From NCBI GenBank assembly GCA_035640455.1, contig DASQWB010000097.1, positions 1 to 55,555 on the forward strand: 55,555 bases of DNA. Direction: 5' to 3'. This document shows positions 1 through 7,691 of this stretch, in pieces; position 1 is the stretch's first letter; every line of letters starts with the position of its first letter. The translations under genes and the position numbers were made by a program. The notes under the pieces were generated by a model. The model was not told the origin of the DNA and ran no database searches. It was given only the letters and a program-made list of their open reading frames with translations. The DNA is from AC-50 sp035640455 (GTDB taxonomy: Bacteria > Actinomycetota > Thermoleophilia > Gaiellales > Gaiellaceae).

Positions 1-519
1 CTGTCGTGCAACCCGGACGTCCTGATCGCCGACGAGCCGACGACCGCGCTCGACGTGACGATCCAGGCCCAGATTATCGGCCTCATCGATCGGCTCAAGG
101 ACGACTTCAACTCCTCCGTCATCCTGATCACGCACGATCTGGGCGTCGTCGCCGAGATCGCCGACGAGATCATCGTCATGTATGCCGGCCGCGTCGTCGA
201 GCGCGGCACGAAGCGCGACCTCTTCTACGACCCGCAGATGCCGTACACATGGGGCCTACTCGGCTCGATCCCGCGGCTCGACCGGCCGAAGCCGAAGCGC
301 CTCGCCTCGATCAAAGGCGCGCCACCCTCGCTCATCAACCTCCCGCGCGGGTGCAAGTTTCGCCCGCGCTGCCCGCACGCGTTCGACAAGTGCATGGACG
401 AGCCCGACCTCGCGAACCGCGTCGAGGAGCCGGGCCACCTCGACCGCTGCTGGCTCTCGGTCCAGGAGAAGCGCGCCGTCCGCGAGCGCACGATCGGCGG
501 CGAGGAGGAGGCAGCATGA
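1..519 (+). CDS. dppD: Peptide ABC transporter ATP-binding protein (DppD-like), 5' truncated
   Basis: C-terminal part of the first of two ATPases energising a dipeptide/oligopeptide importer at the inner face of the membrane. The window begins inside the gene, so Walker A is lost. The first codons encode Walker B and D-loop (LIADEPTTALDVT), followed by the H-loop (LITHDLG). The C-terminal extension has the cysteine cluster CKFRPRCPHAFDKC of the DppD/OppD subfamily, which in relatives can bind an iron-sulfur cluster. The stop overlaps the next ATG (ATGA), so the two ATPases are translationally coupled. The transported peptide or nickel-like substrate cannot be read from this piece. Confidence 0.93.
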   Translation: MSCNPDVLIADEPTTALDVTIQAQIIGLIDRLKDDFNSSVILITHDLGVVAEIADEIIVMYAGRVVERGTKRDLFYDPQMPYTWGLLGSIPRLDRPKPKRLASIKGAPPSLINLPRGCKFRPRCPHAFDKCMDEPDLANRVEEPGHLDRCWLSVQEKRAVRERTIGGEEEAA

Positions 520-1625
520 GCACGAACGGCGGCGGGCCGCTGCTCGAGGTTCGCGGCCTCAAGAAGTACTTCCCGATCAGGAAGGGCGTCCTCAGCCGTG
601 AGGTGGCGCGCGTGCATGCGGTCGACGACGTCACGTTCGCGGTGCACGAGGGCGAGACGCTCGGGCTAGTCGGCGAGTCCGGGTGCGGCAAGTCGACCCT
701 CGGCCGGACGATTGTCCGCCTGCTTCCCCCGACCGCCGGCGATGTCGTCTTCCAGGGGCGCTCGATCGGGAGCCTCGGCGCCCACGCGCTGCGGCCGCTC
801 CGTCGCGAGATGCAGATGGTCTTCCAGGACCCGTACGCGAGCCTCAACCCGCGCAAGCGCGTCGGCTCGATCATCGGCGATCCCATGAAGATCCACCACC
901 TCGGCGACCGGCGCGAGCGACGCCAGCGGGTGCAGGAGCTCCTCGAGACCGTCGGTCTCTCGCCTGAGCACTACAACCGCTTCCCGCACGAGTTCTCCGG
1001 TGGGCAGCGCCAGCGGATCGGCGTCGCACGGGCGCTCGCGCTCCGGCCGAAGCTGGTCGTCGCCGACGAGCCCGTGTCCGCGCTCGACGTCTCGATCCAA
1101 GCGCAGATGATCAACCTGCTCGACGAGCTCCAGGACGAGTTCCGGCTCACGTACATCTTCATCGCGCACGACCTCGGCGTCGTGCGCCACGTCTCCGACC
1201 GCATCGCCGTGATGTACCTCGGGAAGCTCGTCGAACTCTCGCCCGCGGAGGAGCTCTACTCCAGGCCGATCATGCCCTACACGGAAGCGCTCCTTTCGGC
1301 CGTACCCATCCCCGATCCGGACTTGTCCGAGCAGCGGGAGCGCATCGTCCTCGAGGGCGATGTCCCGAGCCCCATCGACCCGCCCTCCGGCTGCCGCTTC
1401 CACCCGCGCTGCCGGTACATGACGGAGATCTGCAAGGAGGTCGAGCCGCCGCTCACCGACTACGGAAACGGACACCTCGCGGCGTGCCATCACCCGCTCA
1501 ACGTCGACAAGGAGATGCTGGCGCGCGTAACGGCCTCGACGAGGCACACGCCCGACTCCGCCGACGAGCGGGCGACGCCCACCGAACCCGCCGGCAAGCG
1601 GTCGCGGCCGATCCCGAATCCCTGA
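516..1625 (+). CDS. dppF: Peptide ABC transporter ATP-binding protein (DppF-like)
   Basis: Second ATPase of the peptide importer, 369 aa, a normal length for OppF/DppF. Walker A is GESGCGKST (about residues 53-61), the signature is SGGQRQR, Walker B is LVVADEP and the H-loop is IAHDLG. The C-terminal region has the subfamily cysteine motif (CRFHPRCRYMTEIC). An ORF continues upstream to base 6 in this frame, but that is antiparallel-free shadow over dppD; ATG 516 in the ATGA overlap gives the start expected from the family. Permease and binding-protein genes must lie upstream, outside the window. The last 40 residues are hydrophilic and probably disordered. Confidence 0.93.
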   Translation: MSTNGGGPLLEVRGLKKYFPIRKGVLSREVARVHAVDDVTFAVHEGETLGLVGESGCGKSTLGRTIVRLLPPTAGDVVFQGRSIGSLGAHALRPLRREMQMVFQDPYASLNPRKRVGSIIGDPMKIHHLGDRRERRQRVQELLETVGLSPEHYNRFPHEFSGGQRQRIGVARALALRPKLVVADEPVSALDVSIQAQMINLLDELQDEFRLTYIFIAHDLGVVRHVSDRIAVMYLGKLVELSPAEELYSRPIMPYTEALLSAVPIPDPDLSEQRERIVLEGDVPSPIDPPSGCRFHPRCRYMTEICKEVEPPLTDYGNGHLAACHHPLNVDKEMLARVTASTRHTPDSADERATPTEPAGKRSRPIPNP

Positions 1626-1677
1626 GTCGAGGCAGCTTCCTCTAAAGAGGGCGCTGGCGGCCGCCGATGAGTGCCCC

Positions 1678-2013
1678 GTGGACGCCGCCGAGCGTAAGGA
1701 GATCCTGAGCCGTTACATCGGCCACACGCGCCGGTTCAACGAGGTCGCCGCGCGACGCTCGAACGGCAGGCAGGAAGCCGAGGTCATCCCGTTCTCGGGC
1801 CCGCTGCGCGAGCTCGAGCAGGAGCCGACGAGCCGTGAGATCGAGGTCCTCCAGCTGATCTCCGACGGTCTCGTGAACCGCGAGATCGGGCAGCGCCTCT
1901 TCCTCTCCGAGGAAACTGTGAAGTCGCACGTGCGCCACCTGCTCGCGAAGCTGCAGGCGCGCTCGCGCGCGCACGCCGTCGCCGTCGGCTTCCGCCGAGG
2001 CCTGATCGGCTAA
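1678..2013 (+). CDS. Small LuxR-type HTH regulator
   Basis: Protein of 111 aa whose C-terminal 65 residues are a LuxR/GerE helix-turn-helix (TSREIEVLQLISDGLVNREI, then SEETVKSHVRHLLAKL). There is no receiver or ATPase domain, only about 45 residues ahead of the HTH, so it is a stand-alone DNA binder or partner of another regulator. GTG 1678 is the only reasonable start; the nearby ATG at 1667 is in another frame. No good ribosome binding site is visible. It is one of three LuxR-type proteins within 5 kb, and lies just outside the left edge of the low-GC stretch. Confidence 0.75.
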   Translation: MDAAERKEILSRYIGHTRRFNEVAARRSNGRQEAEVIPFSGPLRELEQEPTSREIEVLQLISDGLVNREIGQRLFLSEETVKSHVRHLLAKLQARSRAHAVAVGFRRGLIG

Positions 2014-2048
2014 CCAGGAACGAGCACCGCCGGCCGCTTCGCGGCGCA

Positions 2049-2124
2049 CCTTCCACAACCTGCCTCGGTTTTCCACCGCCTGTGGAAATCACTCAACAGG
2101 GTGATGTTCCTTGCTTGTGGAAAA
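2049..2124. promoter_or_regulatory. Cluster of four TTTTCCACA-like motifs
   Basis: Four related 9-mers lie within 76 bases: CCTTCCACA (2049-2057), TTTTCCACC (2069-2077), TGTGGAAAT (2081-2089) and TGTGGAAAA (2116-2124). The last matches the DnaA-box consensus TTWTNCACA on the minus strand; the others differ at one or two positions. Motifs 2 and 3 form an inverted repeat (TTTCCAC / GTGGAAA, 5-base gap). Their position ahead of the HD-GYP gene suggests a regulator-binding region. No replication genes are nearby, so an origin is unlikely. Confidence 0.4.
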
Positions 2125-3634
2125 CGGAAGCTACGCGAGCGGCTACCAGATTCGAAGGTTCCCAGCGACCACTGCGCGCGACACGAGGAGTGCGACAGAC
2201 TTGCGCATTGAGGACTCCCTTGTAGGGACTGACGGCTCTGCGATCGTATACCCCCTTTGGGGGGGTTTCAAGAGACTGAGGCAGGTTTGCCCAAATCTCA
2301 AGGCGAGGGATAAGCATGCCCTTGTGTGGGCTGCCACGCTCTATGCGCTAGCCGTCGCTGCCATCCTCGGTTTCCTCGGCCATCACCATCTGCCGCCCTG
2401 GTGGGTGCTAGGCGGGTTAGTCCTCGTTGCGGCCGCAACCGAACGCTCCAGTGTGAGACTTACGGGCCATATCGAGTCGTCTATCTCGTTTCTTCCCTTC
2501 GTATTCACAGCAGTCGCATTCGGCCCTCTTGCGGCGCTTGTTGTTGGCGCCTTGGGAAACCTCGGCATTCTAAGGCCTCCCTATCTTCGGTGGATGGTGT
2601 ACACACCCGCCCGTGCTTTGACAGGGGCATCGGCCGGCCTGGCAGCGTCGACCCTTGCGCCGCACGGGGCACATTCATTTGCAGCGATTTTTGTTGCGAC
2701 GTTTGCTGCTGCTTGCTCTAATTTGATCGCCGACCTGTTTCTCAACTTTGGGACCATGATGGTGAGAGATGCCGGGAGCCTGCGCGGACTTATTCAATCC
2801 GCCGGGCCGCTACTTGCGATTTCATTGCCTGTCTACGTCCCCCTCGTCGCGCTTCTCGTGTACGGTTATCGGATCTATTCACTGTGGGTCGTGGTTTTCT
2901 TTCTTCTCTCTGCCCTTGCTCTGCAGCGCCTTTTGCAGCTCTATCAAGAGCAGCGTGAAGCAGTACAACGGTTCGCCGACGCGAACGAGCAGCTTAAGCG
3001 CGCAAACCTCTCCTTTGCGGGCGCGCTTGTTGCAACTCTCGATGCTCGCGACGAATACACTGCCGGGCATTCTGCCACTGTTGCGAGATACGCGGAAGAT
3101 ATCGCGCACCGTATGGGCCTCTCCGAGGAGGAGCAGCATTTAGCTCATGTGTGCGGCCTGGTTCATGACATCGGAAAGGTCGGCCTACCTGCCGGTCTCT
3201 TGGAAAAGCCTGGACCTTTGAGCTTCGAAGAGAGACGACGTATGGAGGATCACGCAGCGATCGGCGAACGCATTCTTCGCAATGTGGAGAGCTACGCCGA
3301 AATCGCGTGCGTTGTTCGCCATCATCATGAGCGAATAGACGGCCAAGGATACCCGGACGGCCTTCGCGGATCTGCGATACCGTTGTTATCCCGCATTATT
3401 GCGGTGGCAGATGCCTATGATGCTATGACATCAGACCGCCCGTATCGTGTGGCGATGCCAAGTCATGTAGCACGGCTTCGGCTGGCACAGGCCGTCGAGA
3501 GGCAGTTTGATACGTCAGTCGTAGCTGCGTTCGAAGCAATACTTGCACGCGCTCCTGGATCATACCGCGGTGACGCACCTCAAAACGCATCAGAGCCAGT
3601 GGAAATCTCGGGCCCCATATCAGAGGTGGCATAG
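2111..3634 (+). CDS. Membrane HD-GYP domain protein, putative cyclic-di-GMP phosphodiesterase
   Basis: Up to 507 aa. Six or seven hydrophobic segments (about residues 70-275) resemble a membrane sensor, followed by a short coiled coil (278-300) and an HD-GYP domain with H352-D353 (VHDIGK), a histidine pair (RHHHERIDG) and G413-Y414-P415 (GYPDGL). The family hydrolyses cyclic di-GMP; all key motifs are present. The start is uncertain: TTG 2111, TTG 2201 and GTG 2324 are in frame, and residues before about 60 look non-conserved. Codon use is richer in A/T than in neighbours, suggesting acquisition. The last 55 bases overlap the convergent regulator gene. Confidence 0.85.
   Translation: MLVENGSYASGYQIRRFPATTARDTRSATDLRIEDSLVGTDGSAIVYPLWGGFKRLRQVCPNLKARDKHALVWAATLYALAVAAILGFLGHHHLPPWWVLGGLVLVAAATERSSVRLTGHIESSISFLPFVFTAVAFGPLAALVVGALGNLGILRPPYLRWMVYTPARALTGASAGLAASTLAPHGAHSFAAIFVATFAAACSNLIADLFLNFGTMMVRDAGSLRGLIQSAGPLLAISLPVYVPLVALLVYGYRIYSLWVVVFFLLSALALQRLLQLYQEQREAVQRFADANEQLKRANLSFAGALVATLDARDEYTAGHSATVARYAEDIAHRMGLSEEEQHLAHVCGLVHDIGKVGLPAGLLEKPGPLSFEERRRMEDHAAIGERILRNVESYAEIACVVRHHHERIDGQGYPDGLRGSAIPLLSRIIAVADAYDAMTSDRPYRVAMPSHVARLRLAQAVERQFDTSVVAAFEAILARAPGSYRGDAPQNASEPVEISGPISEVA
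2251..2265. promoter_or_regulatory. C-tract/G-tract palindrome upstream of HD-GYP coding core
   Basis: CCCCC, TTT, then a run of seven G (2259-2265) make a near-perfect palindrome, preceded directly by GTATA (2246-2250) and followed by TTTC. It could be an operator or a short hairpin. If the HD-GYP protein begins at the first possible start (2111) this sequence is coding; if it begins at GTG 2324 it lies in the leader. Confidence 0.25.
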
Positions 3635-6189
3635 CGCGCACGGCGGCCGGCCGGATGTAGGGCAGCTTGTGTTCGCGAGCGCACATTGAGCTTCTCGAAG
3701 ATATGCCGAAGGTGGACCTTTACCGTCGCTTCGCTAATGTAGAGCTGTCCGGCAATCGCGTTGTTCGATAACCCGCTAGCGACAAGACCTAGCACTTCGA
3801 ACTCGCGTGGTGAAAGTTGGTGATCTGAGGCTGAAAGTGGACCCAACGTAGGCATGTCAGCTATCACAATGCCGAAGCTTGAAGCGATACAGCGATCGCC
3901 CGCCGCGACGACAATTTCATTGATCAAATCGCGGAAGTCAGTCGCAGCGCTTTCCACGAGAAGGGGAGGATGCGCTCGATACGCGGCCACGAATGCGTCG
4001 TAATGCTGGGTCTCCCTGAGGTGGTGGAGAAACCTCAGCAGCGCATCTCGCTCGCGTCCTCCTTGTAACGCGATGACCGCCTCTGCTGCTAAGGCAGTGC
4101 TTTCTGTTTCGACTGCTCGTGACACTGCTCGTGCGCGTGCTACAACCGTCTGCGCGCGGGCGAGCTCGCCGGCGCAAGCAAGCGCTAGCGAATGTATGGC
4201 GAGGGACTCTCCGTGCATACCAAGAGTGGACGTCCGGAATCTGCCGTCATCCGTGGTTCTGACAGCTTCGGTGAGTTCCCCGTTTGCGAGTAAAAGGCGC
4301 GCTTCAGCCACACTAGCGTTCACGAGGCTGAGGACATCGCCCAACTCCTCCGCCTCACGAACGAGCCGATCGATGGTTGCCTTAGCATCCTTGAAACGCG
4401 TTAATCCGAAGAGAGCGAAGCTCTCGACTCCGGAGGAGTAGGGCAGCGCGAACTTCAACCCATAGCGATCAGCCGCGCCCCAGGCCGCCTTTGCCAACTG
4501 CAGCGCCTTCGAATATTCGGCCGTTAACATCGCACACTGCGCATGCACGAGGAGAAAGCTGCAGATAGCATGCGGGTTAGACGCAAGCTCAACAAAGTTC
4601 GCAGTCGCCGACATCTCAACAAGCACTGCGCGCAAGGATGTGTTGGTCAGACAAGTCGTTCGAAAACGGCCAATCGCGACACGAAGGAGATCGTCTGGGG
4701 TCTGCTCCTCGGCAACGGATTGGAACCTATGCAAGATGCTTTCCGACTCTTCCCGCTCAAGATGAAAAGCAGCGGAGAATTGACCCCACAGCGCTTCTCG
4801 AGTCTGCGCCGGTGAGAGAGCGACAGTTTCAGCTCTTTTGTAATAATCACAAGCGGCAAGATAATCATCGGCAAGACCTGCAGCTAAGCCAGCGAGACAG
4901 AGTGTACGAAACAAGCGATCGTCTTTCGCGTCGAGATGTCGTAAGGCACGAATAGCAAAAAACCGTGCCTGGGCAAGCTGACCTGCGCGAAGGGAGGATT
5001 CGGAATCGGCTAGGTCTAAGACTGGATCGTGAAATTTTAGGCGGCGCGCTAGTCGAAGCCAGCTTCGAACCGTTGCGATCCGCCCTTCTCGAAGAAGGTC
5101 ATCAAGACCAGCGCGTAGGAGACCGGGTAGCGCGAAAATCATTTCGGACTCTTCAATGAGTGCGAAAGCGTCATCCCAGTGACGATCAGTGATAAGCGTC
5201 TCAAGGACTCGCTCTCGAGCGCACGAGAGTTCTTCTGTGCATAGAAGTGAGGTCTTGGTTAGAAGAAACTCGCGGAGCAGCGGGTGAAGCTCGTATGCTG
5301 CGTCCCGAGGTGTGATGAAACCTACTCGATCCGCTTCCCTGAGTAGGTCTGCAGGTTCCTCGTCCAACGCTGCCGTGGCTAGAGCATGGCTGATCCTAGG
5401 CAGAACGGCTAGTGTAATTAGCGCAGCTTGGAGTCTGGGCTCGGCAGTGTCAAACAGTTCCTGTGCGAAATATGCGTGGAGTGTCTCGGCAATCGCGGCT
5501 GGCGGAGGATTCACCACGGACGTTAGAGCCGCTAGGCCGATGACCGCGGGCCAGCCACCAGCAAGAGCGCGTATGCGACCGGCTTCATCGGGGCATGCCC
5601 CCGATAGGGCGCGATCGACCTCAGATTCGGTCATCGCAAGCTGCGCGCGGTCGATCTGAAGCATCTGGCCATAGACAAAGTGACGCGCAGATGCCCAACG
5701 TGGAGCGACCCTCGTGGCAAGGAGAAGGCGAAGTGGCGCGTGCTCGGCCACCAGTCCGACGAACATGTCTGATGTCTCGGATCCCCTCGCGTACTGATAG
5801 TCATCGATAACGAGTACGGCATCCTCCGGCCACGAATCGAGGTCATCTGCGAGCCGCCCTGCGAGGGCCTGAACGTCGACCTCTCCTGAATCGATACCAC
5901 GGAGGTATGTCCGCAAACTGCCACCCGAACCAGGGAGAACATCTTCCACAACGCTCGACAGATTCGTTGCAAGCGCAACAACGTCTTGTGCAGAGGGACC
6001 CGCCCGGTACCAAACAATCGTGCCATTGCGGTGGTCGCACCATTCGCGAGCTAGTGTGGTCTTGCCGTACCCGGCGGGGGCTACCAGCAGGATGATGCGG
6101 GCGGACGACTCATCTAGCAGTCGCGTCAGCCGCGGCCGCTTGATGATGTGGCGCCGTGCCCCGCTCGCTTCCGTCGTCGGCTGGCTCAT
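3580..6189 (-). CDS. Large ATP-binding LuxR family regulator (MalT-like)
   Basis: 869 aa. An N-terminal STAND-type NTPase carries Walker A GYGKTT (residues 40-45) and Walker B VLVIDD (D129-D130). A long helical, TPR-like middle follows, and a C-terminal LuxR HTH spans about 791-842 (LSPREFEVLGLVASGLSNNA). This layout is that of MalT/LAL activators, which oligomerise on ATP and inducer binding and then bind DNA; the inducer here is unknown. ATG 6189 is preceded by GGGGAG, a Shine-Dalgarno site, unlike most genes here. The final 27 residues after the HTH are encoded over the antisense end of the HD-GYP gene. GC content is visibly low, as in its partner. Confidence 0.88.
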   Translation of the reverse strand: MSQPTTEASGARRHIIKRPRLTRLLDESSARIILLVAPAGYGKTTLAREWCDHRNGTIVWYRAGPSAQDVVALATNLSSVVEDVLPGSGGSLRTYLRGIDSGEVDVQALAGRLADDLDSWPEDAVLVIDDYQYARGSETSDMFVGLVAEHAPLRLLLATRVAPRWASARHFVYGQMLQIDRAQLAMTESEVDRALSGACPDEAGRIRALAGGWPAVIGLAALTSVVNPPPAAIAETLHAYFAQELFDTAEPRLQAALITLAVLPRISHALATAALDEEPADLLREADRVGFITPRDAAYELHPLLREFLLTKTSLLCTEELSCARERVLETLITDRHWDDAFALIEESEMIFALPGLLRAGLDDLLREGRIATVRSWLRLARRLKFHDPVLDLADSESSLRAGQLAQARFFAIRALRHLDAKDDRLFRTLCLAGLAAGLADDYLAACDYYKRAETVALSPAQTREALWGQFSAAFHLEREESESILHRFQSVAEEQTPDDLLRVAIGRFRTTCLTNTSLRAVLVEMSATANFVELASNPHAICSFLLVHAQCAMLTAEYSKALQLAKAAWGAADRYGLKFALPYSSGVESFALFGLTRFKDAKATIDRLVREAEELGDVLSLVNASVAEARLLLANGELTEAVRTTDDGRFRTSTLGMHGESLAIHSLALACAGELARAQTVVARARAVSRAVETESTALAAEAVIALQGGRERDALLRFLHHLRETQHYDAFVAAYRAHPPLLVESAATDFRDLINEIVVAAGDRCIASSFGIVIADMPTLGPLSASDHQLSPREFEVLGLVASGLSNNAIAGQLYISEATVKVHLRHIFEKLNVRSRTQAALHPAGRRARYATSDMGPEISTGSDAF

Positions 6190-6289
6190 GCTCCCCTGAA
6201 CGCGCCTGGAACGCTCGCTGCCGCAAGACTAGCGTGGCTTGTCGCCAGTAGCGATAGTCGGTCCGGGACGCGTCTTTAGAGCAGGACTT

Positions 6290-6323
6290 CCCGCGCCCGC
6301 GGAGCCATGGCCGCGGGCGCGGG
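6290..6323 (-). terminator. Strong hairpin downstream of small LuxR gene
   Basis: A 13-bp perfect stem (6290-6302 with 6311-6323) and an 8-base loop lie just past the stop of the minus-strand LuxR gene. There is no clear U-tract, so it may stop transcription only partly or act as a 3' end stabiliser. Confidence 0.5.
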
Positions 6324-6328
6324 TGCCG

Positions 6329-6595
6329 TCAGTCCCCCCGGCCGGGCAGGGTCGGGCCGAGGCTCTTGGAGAGGGGATCGAGGCCGGTCAGGAGCCGGTA
6401 GGCGACGGGGATCTGCCGCCGGCGCGAGACGCCGAGCTTCTGACGCAGGATGTCCGAATGGGCCTTCACCGTGCGAGGCGAGATCCCGAGTTGCTCGCCG
6501 ATCTCCTCGTTCGAGAGACCCAGCGCGATCAGCTCGACGACCTGACGCTGACGATCGGTGATCGCCGGTGCTGTCTTCGTGAGCGCCTCGTACAT
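6329..6595 (-). CDS. Stand-alone LuxR-type HTH protein
   Basis: 88 aa, nearly all of it a LuxR/GerE DNA-binding domain (ITDRQRQVVELIALGLSNEE, then ISPRTVKAHSDILRQKL). No sensory domain is present. ATG 6595 gives a 12-residue lead into the HTH. It lies beyond the right edge of the low-GC regulatory pair, mirroring the 111-aa LuxR protein on the left, but its own base composition is like the rest of the chromosome. Target genes are unknown; the neighbouring adenosine deaminase gene on the same strand has its own promoter. Confidence 0.75.
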   Translation of the reverse strand: MYEALTKTAPAITDRQRQVVELIALGLSNEEIGEQLGISPRTVKAHSDILRQKLGVSRRRQIPVAYRLLTGLDPLSKSLGPTLPGRGD

Positions 6596-6668
6596 GCCGC
6601 GGAGCTAACCATCGGCTGCGCCGCGGCAACATCGACCGAAAGGCGTATTCGGACGGAGTATTTCCCGC

Positions 6669-7679
6669 TCAGCGGTGGGCGGCTGCCCGTTCGTGCAGGA
6701 AGCTCGCCTCGTGGGCGCGCCAATTCGCCTCCTCGAGCTCGTCCTCGTCGAGAGCGCCGATGCGGCGCAGCAGCTCCAGTTCGTCGCGGAGGTGCGTCCG
6801 CATCATCTCGGGCCCGTCCGTGGCGATCGTAAAGCCGACGCCGTGCTCGACGAAGCGGCGGAGCGTCTCGCGCACGGCGTCCTCGTCGGGCAAGGCCTTC
6901 GTGAGCAGGTTCGAGGTCGGGCAAAGCTCGAGCACGATTCCGGCCTCGGCGATCGCGCGCATCAGCTCGGGGTCGCCTGCGGCGAGGATGCCGTGGCCGA
7001 TCCGGTCTGGGCGGAGTCCCTCGACGACCTCGCCGATCTCCGCGCGGCCGATGTCGCCGCCCTCCTCGCCGACGTGGATCGTCACGCCGAGGCCGGTGGC
7101 CCGCGCCTCCTCCACCATCGGCGAGACCTGCAGGTAGTCGTAGCGGCCGCCGTCGGGCCTCGGCCCCGCTATGTCGATCCCGACCACGCCGCGCGGTGCC
7201 CAGCGAATCGCCTTCTCGACGACGATCGCGTTCAGCTCGGGCGTGAACGTGCGATCCATCATCAGGATCAGGCCGGCGCGCACCTGCGGGTACTCGAGGC
7301 CGGCCCGGTCGAGACCCCGCACCGCGGCGAGGATGATGTGGTCGAGGTCGCGCTCGCCGCCTCGGTTTCGCTTCATCGGGTTGAAGCGCAGCTCGAGCGT
7401 CGTGATGCCCTGCGACCGGTATGCGCCGCCGATCGCCCCGTGCACCGAGCGTTCGACGGCGAGCGGGCTCGACTGGATGAGCTCCGTCCAGTGGTAGATC
7501 GCGTCGAGCGCGTCGAGGTCGGGGACGCCGCGCGGGTCGGACACCGTGACGAGCCGGTCGAACTCCCAGTAGTCCTTCACGGGCAGCGCGATGCCCTGCT
7601 CGTGCGCGAGCGTCCAGAGGATGTCGGACGAGACCGAACCGCCGAGATGCGTGTGCAGCTCCGCCAGACCGGTCCGCAT
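6669..7679 (-). CDS. add: Adenosine deaminase
   Basis: 336 aa; converts adenosine (or a related aminopurine) to inosine plus ammonia in the cytosol. Zinc and catalytic residues are all visible: H9-x-H11 (ELHTHLGG), H202 and E205 (IHVGEE), H229 (RIGHG) and D288 (TIATDGPE). The usual DDP after the last aspartate is DGP here, so substrate preference may differ from classical adenosine deaminase; some relatives deaminate other adenine derivatives. The start ATG 7679 has a TAGAGT box six bases upstream, predicting a leaderless transcript. Confidence 0.87.
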   Translation of the reverse strand: MRTGLAELHTHLGGSVSSDILWTLAHEQGIALPVKDYWEFDRLVTVSDPRGVPDLDALDAIYHWTELIQSSPLAVERSVHGAIGGAYRSQGITTLELRFNPMKRNRGGERDLDHIILAAVRGLDRAGLEYPQVRAGLILMMDRTFTPELNAIVVEKAIRWAPRGVVGIDIAGPRPDGGRYDYLQVSPMVEEARATGLGVTIHVGEEGGDIGRAEIGEVVEGLRPDRIGHGILAAGDPELMRAIAEAGIVLELCPTSNLLTKALPDEDAVRETLRRFVEHGVGFTIATDGPEMMRTHLRDELELLRRIGALDEDELEEANWRAHEASFLHERAAAHR

Positions 7680-7685
7680 TGCGCG

Positions 7686-7691
7686 ACTCTA
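7686..7691 (-). promoter_or_regulatory. -10 box of adenosine deaminase gene (leaderless)
   Basis: TAGAGT on the minus strand, six bases before ATG 7679. The spacing puts the transcription start at or next to the start codon. No clear -35 hexamer. Confidence 0.5.

Noticed and set aside
2049..2124. Chromosomal origin of replication suggested by DnaA-box-like motifs
   Set aside because: Only one motif fits the consensus fully, there is no AT-rich unwinding region, and dnaA, dnaN, gyrB or parAB are not nearby.
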